Assembly (NCBI GenBank): GCA_011503125.2 | Contig: WWBZ02000015.1 | Span: forward strand, 186,001-250,000 | Origin: Botryosphaeria dothidea | Taxonomy: Eukaryota; Ascomycota; Dothideomycetes; Botryosphaeriales; Botryosphaeriaceae | DNA: 64,000 bases | Reading direction: 5' to 3' | Shown: in pieces, positions 9,744-21,631 of the stretch | How the letters are laid out: each line of letters starts with the position of its first letter | How positions within the stretch are numbered: position 1 is the first letter of the stretch | Notes under the pieces: model-generated | What the model saw: the letters and a program-made list of their open reading frames with translations, nothing else | The model's database searches: none | Told to the model about the DNA's origin: nothing | Translations under genes and position numbers: made by a program

Positions 9744-11368
9744 GAGCCGACATTCTGCCAAAGGCTAAACGCCCAAGGCCGGAAATGCCGGTCCATTATC
9801 GCCTTGTTGCGTTGGAGGAGGGACGGTGTCAGGTACTGCTCCCACCACAAGGATCAGCAACCCGATCAACTCACGCCACCTCCATCACGCATCCGCGACG
9901 ACGACCGCCCGCGGCCCGAAAGCCATCGACATGCCATGCGCCCAGGCAGCACGCGACTCCCGCGACTGCAGAACGAAGCGGCCAACAGTCAGCTCACCGC
10001 CATCGCTGAGGAGGATCCCGACGCCGCAGAGTCGGGACGGGTGAGTACTGTTGCACAAGATGCGGCCAGGATACAGGCCATCGCTGGCCCGCGCCGGACG
10101 ACCGCTCCAGCAGTCTCCCGCTAATAAAACGGCGTCCTGCGCGAGATCGCCAGACGCAGGGCCGGCCACAATGCAGAAGTGGCACGACAAGACAAACGAG
10201 GAGGACTGCAGCGCATATCTGACGCTCTAAGAGAGGTGGCTTTCCGGTCGTCTCGTACTATCGATGCAGCGCAGATGCCAGCGGTGGGGCATGAGGCACG
10301 TACCCGTCTTTCTCCTGCACCTGCCGCCGCCCAGATTACGAGACCCAACGCAGACGTGGCACGACACGATGTCCAAGGGGGATGACGACGCATTTCTGGC
10401 GCTCTAAGAGAGGTGGCTTTCCGGCTGTCTCCTGCTAACGTTGTAGCGCGAATCACGGCGGTGGTAAGTGGAGCACTTACCCGCCTTTCTCTAGCTCTTG
10501 CTGCAGCGTAGACGACAGCGGTGAGGAGTGAGGCATCTGCCCGTCCTCTGGTACCTAATGCGGCGTAGATGACAGCTGAGGCGGGTAGTGAGCGGATCAA
10601 TCGCGCACTGCAGGGGATAGCCGCCCGTATTATGCAATCTCACATCGTAGCACATACGGCAGCAGTAGAGACGGGGAAAGAGCAGATCGACCGCGTACTA
10701 CAGGAGATAGCTGCCCGTCTTATTCAATCTCGCAACGCGGGAGCGGTGGAGGCGGGAAGACAGCAGATCGATCGCGTACTGCAGGAGATAGCTCGCCGCA
10801 GTACCCGCGTCCGTAATACCGCGCACGCAGTTGTTGCGGGCAGAGAGCAAATTCGCCACATCTTCCAGGAAATCGCCGTCCGCAGCGATCGTGATACAAA
10901 CACTGAGCAAAGTTGCCGCATCTTCCAAGAAATCGCCCCGCGTCGCGATCGGGATACAAACATCAAAAAAATTGATCGACTCCTGCAAGATATTTCCCTC
11001 CGCCACCATCGGGATACGAACATTGAGCAAATTGGTCGCATTATGCGCGAAATCGCCATCCGGTCCAGCCACATCATGAAAGTGGATTGAACAGCAGAAG
11101 AAGTTGCAGCGCAGTAGCCGCCAGGCAGCAAGCTCGAGTTGCCATTGAACACAACACAAACGGCCACTGGAGAGCCACTGGAGAGCCATCGGCGCAGCAA
11201 CAGCAAGTTCCTGGGAGGGCCCCCGGCAAGGCAACGGTTCCTTCGCACACTACTGCCCGAGAAACGGAAGCGTTCGGATATAGAGCTCGAGAAGCATTGG
11301 GTCGGCTGCCTCCGGATGAGCTCAAGAAATTGCACGACCTCCGACCGCCGACTCTCAGGCTGTTTTGA
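9744..11368 (+). pseudogene. Cys3His finger/tandem-repeat protein B, decayed by nonsense mutations
   Basis: The frame carries a finger C-x9-C-x16-C-x2-H at 9756-9848 (FCQRLNAQGRKC, then GVRYCSHH), closest to finger E at 26 kb. Then follow repeats of the type QIDRVLQEIAAR, ending in four 60-bp units. In-frame stops occur at 10122 (TAA), 10125 (TAA), 10383 (TGA), 10509 (TAG) and 10566 (TAG). Neighbouring repeat copies keep Gln at equivalent places for the two TAGs (DAAQM, AAAQI), so C-to-T change explains them; Gln or Arg codons would explain the others. The frame also stops at 11088. A C-terminal segment resumes in another frame (to 11368) with REALGRLPPDELKKLHDL. No clear start codon is present: a TAA at 9741 precedes the finger in frame. 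Confidence 0.72.
10845..11070 (+). repeat. Tandem 60-bp coding repeat
   Basis: Units start at 10845, 10905, 10965 and 11025 with exact 60-bp periodicity; the last is incomplete. Each encodes a 20-residue amphipathic unit of the type EQIxRIxQEIAxRxxRDTNI. The reading frame is kept across all units. Longer and more divergent units of the same protein motif lie upstream from 10130. Confidence 0.88.
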
Positions 11369-11742
11369 GAGAGATCGGGCGGGACTTTCCGGACAATTGT
11401 GCGATACAGCGGCGTGTTCTGTTGGTATGGAGTTGGTGGGGTCGTTAAAGCCGGCGTTTGCTTTCACGACCCGTCCGCATAGGGCGGATGGATTTGTGCT
11501 AGAGAGAATGCTTTGGGCGTTGTATTGATAGTCTTTAGTTTTTACCATTCGCGCAATGGTGCTGCAGCGAGCCCAGAAGTATTAGATTTTCAATCTGACC
11601 ACCACATCCCACAACAGCAGACTCCATTCATCGTTGTCTCCCTTGTTTTCCTTGAACTGTCACGCAGATTCTCACCCCTACTTGCAATACCCGCTCAATC
11701 CTGTCGTACGCCCCGGCGCACAACCATTCAACAACCATCCAA

Positions 11743-14580
11743 ATGAATGCCAGAAAGCCCGACACTACCGTAGGTGACGCCCTCATTGGTAATTGGAGGC
11801 CAAAGGACCTGAAAAGGAATAAGCTCTTTCCCAAAGGAGTGGCTCAGCAGGTCACCAAAAACGGTAGGCGAGAAAGGAATGTACTCTGTGCCGTGCATAT
11901 TGGCTCCAGGCTAACGATCGAGTGCAGGTTGACAAATGTCTTCCGTCCCCTGACTTTCACCCGGGACACTGGCGTCAAGACTCCTGCACTTTCTGGAGTG
12001 GCAGCTTCTGGCCAGGATCTTGGTGGTCAGACCGCTTCGGAGGAAGACCCTTCCAAAGCAAAGATGCATTCCCATGGATCGAATAGTCATCGAGAAGAGG
12101 CGGGGGAAATTGCTAATAACTGGGAACTCGAGAACACCGATCTGAGCAACCATAGCTTCCAAGGGGGACCTCTGAAAAACGCCAAACGAGTCAAAAAGAG
12201 CCACAATACGGGGTACTCCCTGCCCATCAAAGGAGCCAAGACCCGTCGTGTCGTCTGCATCCCGTGCTACAAGAGGTGCCATATCAAGTCTGTGTTCGGA
12301 AAGTTGAAAAATGTCCGGCCGCGTTGCAAAAATAAACATGGCATCAGTGAGAAGACGCGGACAAACCCCGATAAAACAAGGTCCGTGGCCCTTTCTTACA
12401 TGTTAGACCAATGCTAAATTTCCAGGTACACATCAACAAGTGCTGGTACTTCAACTTCCTCGCAAGATCTTGGCAGTGCTGTTCCCCCGGACTGGGTTTC
12501 AGATGACCTAGACCTGAGTAGTGTTACGTACAACAAAAAGAGTCTGGAGAGTTACGACCCATTCACCATACACAAGCTCTGCCAAGGCTTTGGTTTCTCT
12601 ATGAGATGCCAAGCATTCTTGGACGGGAGAGAAGAAGATGGTCGTCTCCTTGTCTGCGCCGTGTGCCACCTGAACGGCAAATATGATATGACATGGTGGG
12701 GATACGGATCGCTCGAGGATCATTGCATTAAAGCACATGGACTTGTGCGAGATTCACGTCCCAATGAGAAATGGTGTGCAAGCTCAAACTCAAATTCCTG
12801 TTCTACATACTAATCATCGGGGCGCAGGTCTTCGAGATTGGAACTCTTCAAATACACGCAACATTATCCACGGGACGTGCAACGTCACTCTCTAGACACG
12901 GGCACAGATATCGATATGCGGAAATATGAGTCGGAATCTGACTTTAACCCTGTGGTGCTGTTTACCATGCTTCTGAACGATTACGCATGTAGTTCGGGGC
13001 AACCAGGTCAGTTATTTTTCTTGTACACCCATCGCGCATCAATCTGTTAATCTACCATCATAGGTCGGGCCTGGCATGACATTGGCATGGGGCGAAAAAG
13101 TCAGGTTAGTAGCAACCTACTTTACTTCACGCCAACAACCTGGAGCCCTAAGGATATTGCCTGGTGGACGACTTCTTTTCAAGAACAGTAAGCCGCTCAA
13201 GAATAACATCAGAGCGGTACTGACACTTTACCAGTTTTAACCCGTCCGTGATACCCATTCTTGTCGCTGATGCAGAGATTGACGAGGATGGAGATCCCTA
13301 CGTAGAGCTAGGTTACGAGCTACCTACTCCGCGTAGAGGCGCTGTTCTCATTTACCATGAAGGGACGATACATTTCGCCGAGATCGACAAAAGCGTTAGC
13401 AGCGAAGCCTCGTGTATACATGTAGATCCCGGCTGGCGAGAAGAGCATTGTCTTGGAAGTTCCTTCTCAGTTGAAGATTTGTTCCAGCAAATCAGCGTGG
13501 CTGCAACATCGGAAGGATCTTGCATTTTTTGGGAGGACATGTGCAGCCATTTGAGATCTGCGTAGCGTTGAAACTGTGGGACGTTCCAGGGACAAGGATG
13601 GAAGGGTGGGGTCGGGAAAAGCAATCTGTACTTGTACGTCAATACCGTCGTGCTACGAACATTTGTCTTGCGACCAATCCCCGCATCAAATCTCAAGTTA
13701 CACTGCATGTTCAATCCGAGAATTCTGTCAAGGAGGCGCTATTTCTTCCCAAGGTGTGTTACTTTTCATGATCTATTAAACATCCTCTCGCCCATCTCTT
13801 TTCTGGCCTCTTCCATGGCACCATACGCTTTGAGAGTCAACTCCAGCACCATCACACATGTCCCCTACCGATATGGCAACATTGGCACCTGCTCTTCAGC
13901 ACCAGTTCAGATCGTCTAAGCGTCCCTTTCCCATCTTATCACTTGTGTTCCCAGAACACGCGGGTTAAGATTTACGCGAAATATCGTCTATCGGACACTA
14001 GGTGCATGTTCGAAGGACTCGGTGACAACGATAAAAGAAATACTGGCCTCTACATGGTTGGCTTCGGGCGATTCAATACTCCGCTGTCTCGCTGCGTCGA
14101 ATTGGGAGCTAGAACTACGGTTGGAAGATTGCAAATACTGGTTGAAAATCGAACATCAGCCGGAGAGGGGCGAAATCTATTCAAAATACAAAACCTTTCT
14201 TTCAGGAAATCCGGAAGCTGGCACTACGATCTCCAAAGCGACTCAGACATTTTTACCTACATATCTCGCCCGGATGCTGTTCGCCTGGGATGGATGGACA
14301 GCGGACTGCCTGGTGATCTCGCAAGCGATTTTCCGTTCCTGAGGAGCAAATTTTCAAGAACACAAAAGATTTCATCGACTTCAATAGGGACTCAGCGTCA
14401 GACATTCAGTTTTACAAAAGGAGGGTTCCGGACGCGCGGAGAAGATCCCACGGCCCTCACACTCCCTCTTTGGAAAGTGAGGTCTACCGGAAGAGCGATA
14501 CCAGCGGCAGAAGACGCAGCAGATGTCGGGGACGAGAGACAAGAAACGCATCACCGCCTGGTGTTCAGTGCACGGACTGA
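11743..14580 (+). pseudogene. Multi-exon gene of unknown function with two frame breaks
   Basis: Exon 1 (ATG 11743) runs to 12380. It contains a degenerate Cys-rich stretch (CIPCYKRCHIKS, then PRCKNKHGIS) that recalls a Zn2Cys6 cluster but lacks several cysteines. Introns fit at 12381-12425, about 12775-12826 (TACTAAT branch site), about 13006-13064 and 13190-13233. Exon 2 has a possible C2H2-like CAVCHLNGKYD...HCIKAH. The frame ends at 13563, but coding-like sequence continues one frame away after a T6 run near 13527 (FEICVALKLWDVPG). It resumes at 14022-14342 (SNWELELRLEDCKYWLKI) and again in another frame after a TTTT run near 14328 (EEQIFKNTKDFIDFN). Either this is a decaying gene or the two homopolymers hold sequencing errors. 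The product was not recognised. Confidence 0.5.
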
Positions 14581-15215
14581 GGTCGTCCGTGCCGTCGATA
14601 AGCTAGACTGGATTGGCCCCAGGATGGCAGGACAGCAGGCTGCGACTTGTGTGCCAGGTGAAGCGCTCGAGTAGAATATGGGAACCTGGCATCCTCCGAT
14701 TCAACACATTTGGAGCCCATGAAATGTATCCGGGGGGTTCCTTCGCCATGTGGGTAAAATGCGCGATCCTGCTCCAACCCTGGGCGGTACAGGACGAGTC
14801 ATAAAGGCGCGCACGAGCGCACGCGCTTGAATCCGACGTAACGCGAAGGAGCAAGTCGATTTGCAAGGCGTTGCAGGGTTCCTGACGTAATGCGAATGAG
14901 CCAGTCGAGTTGCAAGCTGTTGCAGCTGTTGCGATGCCGCGGTGTCGCGCCGGCAAATGCAAGCTTGGGCCGCAGCTGGACCCTTGGTAGCTGGACCCTT
15001 GGGCGGTGGCGTTCTTCCCGTCAACGCGTCACTAATTTCGTCGCCCGTCGCCTGCAAACGCCCACGCCCTCGCCCACGCCCTCGCCTTCGCCTTTATCAC
15101 CCATCTCTCTGCCAGTCTCTCACTCACGTCTCCACCAGTCTCTCGGCCATATCGCTGACGCTCAACTCCACGTCCTTGTCGTCAATCTCTCAAACCTTTC
15201 CCACTCTCGATCTCC
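14581..15215. other. Intergenic upstream of chromodomain gene
   Basis: No supported gene. The last 150 bases before the chromodomain ATG are C/T rich (CTCTCTGCC, CACTCTCGATCTCC), as is usual in fungal promoters and 5' leaders. Confidence 0.5.
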
Positions 15216-15749
15216 ATGGCATCGCAGCAACCGCCTCCACCCGCGCCGTCGGCCACGTCGCAGCAGTCGTCTTCACCGCCGTCTCCGGGCCTTGCTCCTC
15301 GCAAGAGAACCCGGGGACAACGCACGTCGCCCCACTCGGACACGGTCGTGGTCCAGTCAGGACCGTCGACCAACGCTGCCGCGACCTCTCCGGCCCCGCC
15401 CTCCCGCAAGAGGAAGCGCGTCGGTGCCCCAAAGCTGCCGAAGAAGAAGACGAGTACCAAGAAGAAGACGGCCGCGTCTGATGAATGGTACCTTGCCCAC
15501 TCTATCCTGGAGGAGACGCGCACTCACTACCTGATCGAGTGGGTCGGCACCGATCCAGAGACGGGAAACGATTGGGTGCCAACCTGGGAGCCCAAGGCCA
15601 ATGCAAACGATGACTTGGTCCGCGAGTGGCTGAGGGATGCGCAGGACAAGTTGAAGGATAAGAGGGACGACGAGACCGATGCCCAGGCTTGTAAGTATCG
15701 TGGTGTCTTTTCTCCAAGGGGTCGCTGACACTGTTCGTTGCCAACAGGA
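15216..15749 (+). CDS. Chromodomain protein, single domain (158 aa)
   Basis: From the ATG at 15216 the first 88 residues are Pro/Ser/Lys rich with basic clusters (RKRKRV, KLPKKKTSTKKK) that look like nuclear localisation signals. A chromodomain follows at about 92-143 (ILEETRTHYLIEWVG, TWEPKANA, LVREWL). The typical aromatic positions Tyr92, Trp109 and Trp124 are present, consistent with methyl-lysine binding. An intron fits at 15691-15747 (GTAAGT...CAACAG). The last exon base T15690 plus GA after the intron forms TGA, so the stop codon is split by the intron; unspliced the frame reads to 15728. The domain is clearly related to the first chromodomain of the protein at 18485-19267. No chromoshadow domain is seen, so it is not a complete HP1. 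Confidence 0.75.
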
Positions 15750-18484
15750 GACCAAGTCTGACCGAAGTCTCGCCCGAACTGTTGTTCTCCGACGAGGCCT
15801 CCACAATGACAATTGCTCCTCGCATCCGTTCTGAAGGCCCTTCGCCTGTGAATTTCGCCAGCCATCTTCGCACAACCTACGCACGCCCAATAATAATTTA
15901 CGTCCCCCAACCGAGATAGCTTGTTGAAGGATACTCAAATGCGGACGAGTGGCTCTCGCACACTATACACAGGCATTAAGGAGAATGGGTGTCCTCGGCA
16001 GAGATCTGATGAATGTCCGTAGCTCTCTGCTAACTGTTCTGAAATGAAGAGGTCTCCTTATAGCCCTGTTGCTTAATTACCGTAAGATATCCCACTTACG
16101 GTCAGAGGCACCTGCCCCTCACCTCCCACCGCGCACTTCAGCGTGAAAAAAAAGACCATGTTGTAAACCACCGGTGTTGAGCTGCTTCGGCAGCTACCAG
16201 CGAAACGGTCCGCCATCAGCCCGCCGCGGCTGGGTGGGTTCCTAGCAGGTTACAGCGAGATCAGCAGCGGAGCGAGCGGTCGAGGCATGTTCGAGGGGAG
16301 CTGTAGGCTGGAAGCGCAGGTATATAAGCACGAGTTTCAAGATGAAAAGGCGAAGAGGGTGGTGCTGGTCGTGTGGTTGTTGGCCGACGGCGCACTCGCT
16401 GGGGCTGACTCAGACTCAGATTTAGACTCAGCACTAGCACTAGCACTAGCATTAGCATTAGCATTAGCATCGGCCTCTGAATTAGCCCTTCGCACGCATG
16501 CGACGTACGGCTAATTGATTCTTTTTGACCGCTATGTGACCGGCTAACGTATGCTGGCAAACATCTTCTTTCTTACCTAATATTTTTTTCCTAATAAGGA
16601 ATTTCCTCGTAAGGGTTTACCTTTCTCGTAAAGATTCAACCCTATTATGCAAATATGGACCTAGCTACCAGCAGTCCAGGATAACTCGTAGCAGCCTGTG
16701 TATATCTTCCTCCCCCAGCCATAGCCCTCCATTTTCGCCGCCGCGCATCCAGCACAGGACGCTTGCCTGCCTTATCACTAATGGAGATGCACCGCCCGGT
16801 CCGTCTTCTCTTGGCAGACGTTCATTCTCCCCCTTGACATCTTCGGTTGGCGGCCGCATTGCCACGACCAACCGACAACGAAGTGGCGAGGCTCCGCAAA
16901 GCCGGCAAACACGCCAAGCCAACCATCTTCACGGCCGCAACCTTCAGCGCCGATTGGTGTCACCGCGCGATTCTGCTGTATGGATACGGTGCCGCTCGGG
17001 TGCGCGAGGTGCCCGGGTTGGTGGTGGAACGGCGAAGGTCAATCGCTGATGGGCGGAACGCTTGGCGAGCTGGTCACGGTTAGTGAGCGGGAGAATGCGT
17101 CTGTATCATTCTCTACCCTCCTCCTTCTGTTCTCCCCACCCCGTCCAACCATCCGACACCCTTCACACACTTTCCGCATCTACACCACTTCGCCATGATT
17201 AGCCAGCTCATCTCGCAAAGGCATCGACGCCGAAATCTACAAAGTCCAGCAAGAATCTGGCAGGCCCCGCGCGCGCACGTCACACTGCGTAGTGTAGCAA
17301 TCCGCAAAAGGAGAGCAAGCAAGGGTAGCCCTCGGAGGTGGGCGCCGTTTCACGCCCTCGCTCCGCCAACGTGTATTCCCACAGGCTCGAAACGACGCCG
17401 GTAGCATCTGGACCAACACATACGCCATTATCATCTCTGTTCCCTACAAAACTCTAGCATAATCGCCGCTGTTTAGATCCCCACATTCCCCTCTCGAAGC
17501 CGACACCATCGCCACTCCAGCAGGTGCCTGCCCAGTGAACGCGCCCTTAGAATATCCCCAACACCAGCGCTCCGGAGATCGGAGAAGTCCTGGACGGCAG
17601 CCGGCTCACCTCAGGAAAGCCTTCCTTTCATTTGCGACGAGTTTGGATTTAGTCCGGGATTGGTATCGAATTCTGGGTTGAATAATGCCGGAAATTTGGA
17701 TGGTGCAACCGGGAACAATGGGCTGGATCTTCGCGTGCTACTGCCTGAGCGGCCCGGTGCGGGCTAGGGCTGCAAATACAGTGGAGGCGCAGTGCGATAG
17801 CCGGCAGCATTTGGGACGGGAGTGGAGATTCGACGATGCGGAACGGAGGTTGGCGGTAGCCGCAAGCACGAGGAAGACGATGCGCTTTTGTTATTGATCG
17901 CTCTGCAGGGAGGGTTAGTGGTTGACACGGCCTGCCAGGGTCTGTGCTACTACTTACCGGCTTGCGCGCCGACACTTCGTTGCAGTCTGTGCCAGGAAAC
18001 TGTCGGCTGCCGATGCCGGAAGTACACATGTGCGCTGTCCTGGCTCTAATGGCCGGGATTCTGGTCAGGATTCAAGTCATGCCATTGCGAATGGCCTTAA
18101 GAAATGGCTGGTGACGGGGTGGGAGCAAGTGGGGGATGCTGAGAATTGTCGGACGTCTGGAGCCGGATATTGGGGCTTTTTGTGCAAAGACATGTCATTC
18201 ATAAAGTCAGTTGGAGGCAGAGGCTGAATGCCGAAAACGAAGACCTCTGCTGTTAAGTCAATTTTGCTATTGGTACAGGTGTTGCTGTCAAAGAGGTTCC
18301 GTAAGCATGCGTCCTGGCAGCCGTAGCGGACTCCTCACGCATGTCATGTCCTTGAGAGGAGGTGCTACCACAATCTTCCACACGATCATCTTCTGAATAG
18401 GGTTCACAATGCACTCATGGTTGGAATGCCGGCCCGGATCTTTATCCCCGATTTGGCGTAGTAGCGATGGTCAGCGTGACTCGT
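15750..18484. other. Intergenic, no supported gene; short hexanucleotide repeat
   Basis: A short run of AGCACT/AGCATT hexamers occurs at about 16424-16475. A stretch at 16845-17270 has faint protein-like pieces (PTDNEVARLRKAGKHAKP, then GIDAEIYKVQQESG in another frame) that might be a highly decayed oxidoreductase, but nothing reliable. The rest shows nothing. Confidence 0.5.
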
Positions 18485-19267
18485 TCAGAGATCCGGAAGG
18501 CGAGCTTTCATGCCCTTCAGAGGAGAGGGAGAGCGCAGTACCGCGTTGATGGTGGCGAAGATACTGCTTGCCGTGGGCTTGCTGACCTGAGCGCCGGTGG
18601 AGTCCGCTTCATCTATCTCGTTGTCTGCTGGTAAGACGGTGCTTTGCTGCTCATCGACTTGATCCTCAAGCACCTGAGCTCCGGCTTTGCGGTGCTGCGG
18701 GTGATCCATGTCGTTGCTCTCCCGCGGTTCATTTCCGGCGTTATACTCTTGCGTCTCGTCGCTGTTGCTCTCTCCTGGAACATCTCCGTCCTTGTCTTCG
18801 AGTACCGAACGTTTGCCAGCAGCAGCAGAGGCGGGCTCGCCGTCTGCGCGCGATCGGCGCTGCTCCTCCCAAGCGTCGACGAGGTCGGCGCCGACGAAGC
18901 TCTTGGGCTCCCACGAGTCCTTGTACTCATCGCCCTCCCATCTGACGAGATATGCGGCCTCCGACTCGTCCAGAATGCATTCGGCAGGCCATTCTTGGGA
19001 CTCCAGCCATTGGTTGACGAGAGCGGCGTTCGCAAAGGCCTTGGGCTCCCACGTCGGGGGCCACGGCGCGCCCGTGGCAGGGTCGGAGCCGCGCCACTCG
19101 ATCAGGTATTTTGTGCGCGACTCTTCGAGGATGCGCGTGGCCGGCCATGTGGCTTTCTGGTGCGTCTTGCGGTCGGTGGTGGGTTTGTTGCGCTTGGGGG
19201 GAGGAGCTGATTTCCCATTGGAGTGACGACGCTTGCGGGCAGGCGTAGGAGGCTTAAGACGCGCCAT
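18485..19267 (-). CDS. Tandem double-chromodomain protein (260 aa)
   Basis: The ATG at 19267 opens with a basic tail (ARKRRHSNGK, PPPKRNK). Chromodomain 1 spans about residues 41-89 (ATRILEESRTKYLIEWRG, PTWEPKAFANAALVNQWL). Chromodomain 2 directly follows at 93-136 (ECILDESEAAYLVRWEG, SWEPKSFVGADLVDAW). The rest is acidic, low-complexity sequence. Double chromodomains bind methylated histone tails in other eukaryotes; here that is inferred from the fold. Domain 1 is very close to the single chromodomain at 15.3 kb (shared LIEWxG-DP-TG and PTWEPKA), so the two genes are local paralogues. No catalytic domain is attached. The ORF is intact, without a needed intron. Confidence 0.8.
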   Translation of the reverse strand: MARLKPPTPARKRRHSNGKSAPPPKRNKPTTDRKTHQKATWPATRILEESRTKYLIEWRGSDPATGAPWPPTWEPKAFANAALVNQWLESQEWPAECILDESEAAYLVRWEGDEYKDSWEPKSFVGADLVDAWEEQRRSRADGEPASAAAGKRSVLEDKDGDVPGESNSDETQEYNAGNEPRESNDMDHPQHRKAGAQVLEDQVDEQQSTVLPADNEIDEADSTGAQVSKPTASSIFATINAVLRSPSPLKGMKARLPDL

Positions 19268-21631
19268 GACGGCCGGTCACGGTACGGTGCGGTGTGGAGG
19301 TACGGTAGTGTGGTGTGGATGCGGTGTAATTTGGTTCGGTTTGGCGCGATGCGATGCGTTGCGTTGCGACGGTCACAGTCGACGCGTCGCGTTGCGTTAG
19401 GCACGAACAGCGCGGCCCATCCCGGCCTTGGGGAGGTGAAAAGTCCGACCGTTGGCACACGCCAGCGATGAACAGTAACGCCTCCACTCTCTACGCCGCT
19501 TTTGGGGCAGGGACCAGTTCGTGAGTCTTCTTCGAAAAGCTGCGACGACAGTGCAGCCTGATGCAATGCCAGAGCAGATGCAGCCCCAGCCTGTCCTTCA
19601 TCTTTTCGTGGTGCAGCGGCTGGCGGCTGACACATTCGGCAGGCAAGAAGAGGATAGTCGATGCGAAAGTCGCATTCAACCAAAAGCAGTGTTGTTTGTG
19701 GGGTTACGCTTCTCCGTTGCACGCGCCGAGTTGACTCACAATGCAGGCTACCTCCCCTTCGCTATTGACGTTTGGCAACACCTCGCTCAGACCGACAACG
19801 ACACGCACGTTTTCATCCTCGAGAGTTGAGGAAGGAGGATGGTGGTGGTGATGAGTGGCAGGTGATCTCACGTAGAAAGAGCTCATGGTCGAACGTCTTA
19901 AGCTATGCAGATTTAGGTCGAGGAAAAGAGGTTACCAATCCAAGTGGGGGAAATTGTGCGAGCTTTTGACTCCGTCGTTGTAAGATGATTATGGTGGCTG
20001 ATGAATTAATTCCAGGCCAACCTTTGCGCAGTGCACAGGTGGTTCCATTTATAAGGCGTAGCACCCTGTGGCGTGCGCCCATGATAATCTTATATCCATG
20101 TCAAGGATAAAACATGGACACGAGGAAAGATTACCGTCACAAGAGCCTTCCCTTATCTACAAAAGCTGGGGATCCATCCAAGGTTGCATCCCGGCGTCCG
20201 CGGTGATGTTTGGAAATGTTTGGTGGCGGCCCTAAACAGAATGAGGTCATATTTTGCTTATCCGCCAACCTTACTTTAATTTTCGCTTGATGGTCTTCAG
20301 GAGGCAGCTCAGCATCCGATGCTCGTGGAAAGAAGATGAAGAAGTTTGAGCTCAAGAGAGCCGCTGGGTCATGACGATGTTTCGAACAATAAGCTCGAAC
20401 ATTGGAGGCGGGAGGGCCTCGCAAAAGCCTGCATATGTTGGAAGGTTCAGAAGCAAGAAATGGGACCAAACGGGAGCTGTTACTCCCGGATGGCATCGGA
20501 AGCGTTCGGAGTAGTGCGATGTGGAGAGGCCCTCTCCCAACTTACAGTTCCTTGCCACCAGTGCGGCTCGAGAAGAGGAGGGTCGAACCGTTGACAATTT
20601 GACGTAGTGCGGCCAAGATACGGCAAATTTAAGTGTGGGTGCATCATTCGAGGTGGTGTGGGAGGGCGAACGAGAGGCTGAAGCTTTTCATCGAGGGCGC
20701 GCTGTTCCTTGGCATCAGAATTCCGGTGAGAGGGCTCGTCTTCCTACGCACCGTTGTGGCGATCGGCACCTTCATGGCCGCCGCATTGTATACACAGCGT
20801 CCAGTGTGATAATGCCGTCGCGGGCATTGAGAAGAGCAGTCAGGGCGTCACCGAGTAAAAACCTGGTGTTGCAGGAGAGAGACAGCGGAGATTTTTGATA
20901 AAGTCGCGTGATACCACGATCAACCATAGCAGTTTGCCCAGGAATTACGCGAGGCTAGCAGTGTTAGTGCTGGTGGTGGGCTAAGTGATGGAAATGGTGT
21001 TGCTACAAGTCATTTTAGCGAAGAGAAGCATTGCAGGAGAAGGTGGTGTGGTGTTCGTGGTAAGTACAGTATGCGTTGTACATCCCCATGTCGTTGATGC
21101 AGGCATCTCCGGCTTCATCTTCAGCCTCATTCATCCTTTGTCGCCTTTGTTTTCGAAAGAAGCCTCATGGCTCCGACCGAGCAACAATCGACCGCTCTCG
21201 CGATTCTCCAGTCCCACGCTTTTATCTTCGCCTTTCGTGAAAAAAATCTTTAAGAGGTTAAGCAGAATGGGCATGTTCTGTTGAGGTAGGTCAAGCAGCG
21301 GATTTCACTTCCACCTCAAGAAAAGTTTTTCGAATCGGGCACGCAAGTTTCTGGGTCGTTTTGGTGATAGTGCGCTGTTTCCAGAGACCAACGCCCACGG
21401 TTTTCCACAATGACTGACAAGGGTCGATTGAGGACCAACACAGCTGTCCCTGATGTAACGGTTTAGGAATCTTCCTGAATTATCAGCTTGTCCACGCGAG
21501 AAGAGCTAGTGGTAGGAGGGTGGAAAGCTGTTGTTAGTTCAAAAAGAGCCCCAGAGGTGCGAGTAAAATCCGTTGCTTGATTTGTTTTTGTTTACTCGAA
21601 CAGGGTAGCTAGTCCACCTTGAGACACGTAG
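19268..21631. other. Intergenic, no supported gene
   Basis: Just upstream of the double-chromodomain gene are short direct repeats (CGCAACGCAACGCATCGCATC on the minus strand, about 19340-19370). Further on only short ORFs without motifs are present. Confidence 0.5.

Noticed and set aside
16845..17270. Possible decayed flavodoxin-like reductase
   Set aside because: Only short pieces in different frames vaguely resemble the family; no diagnostic motif.
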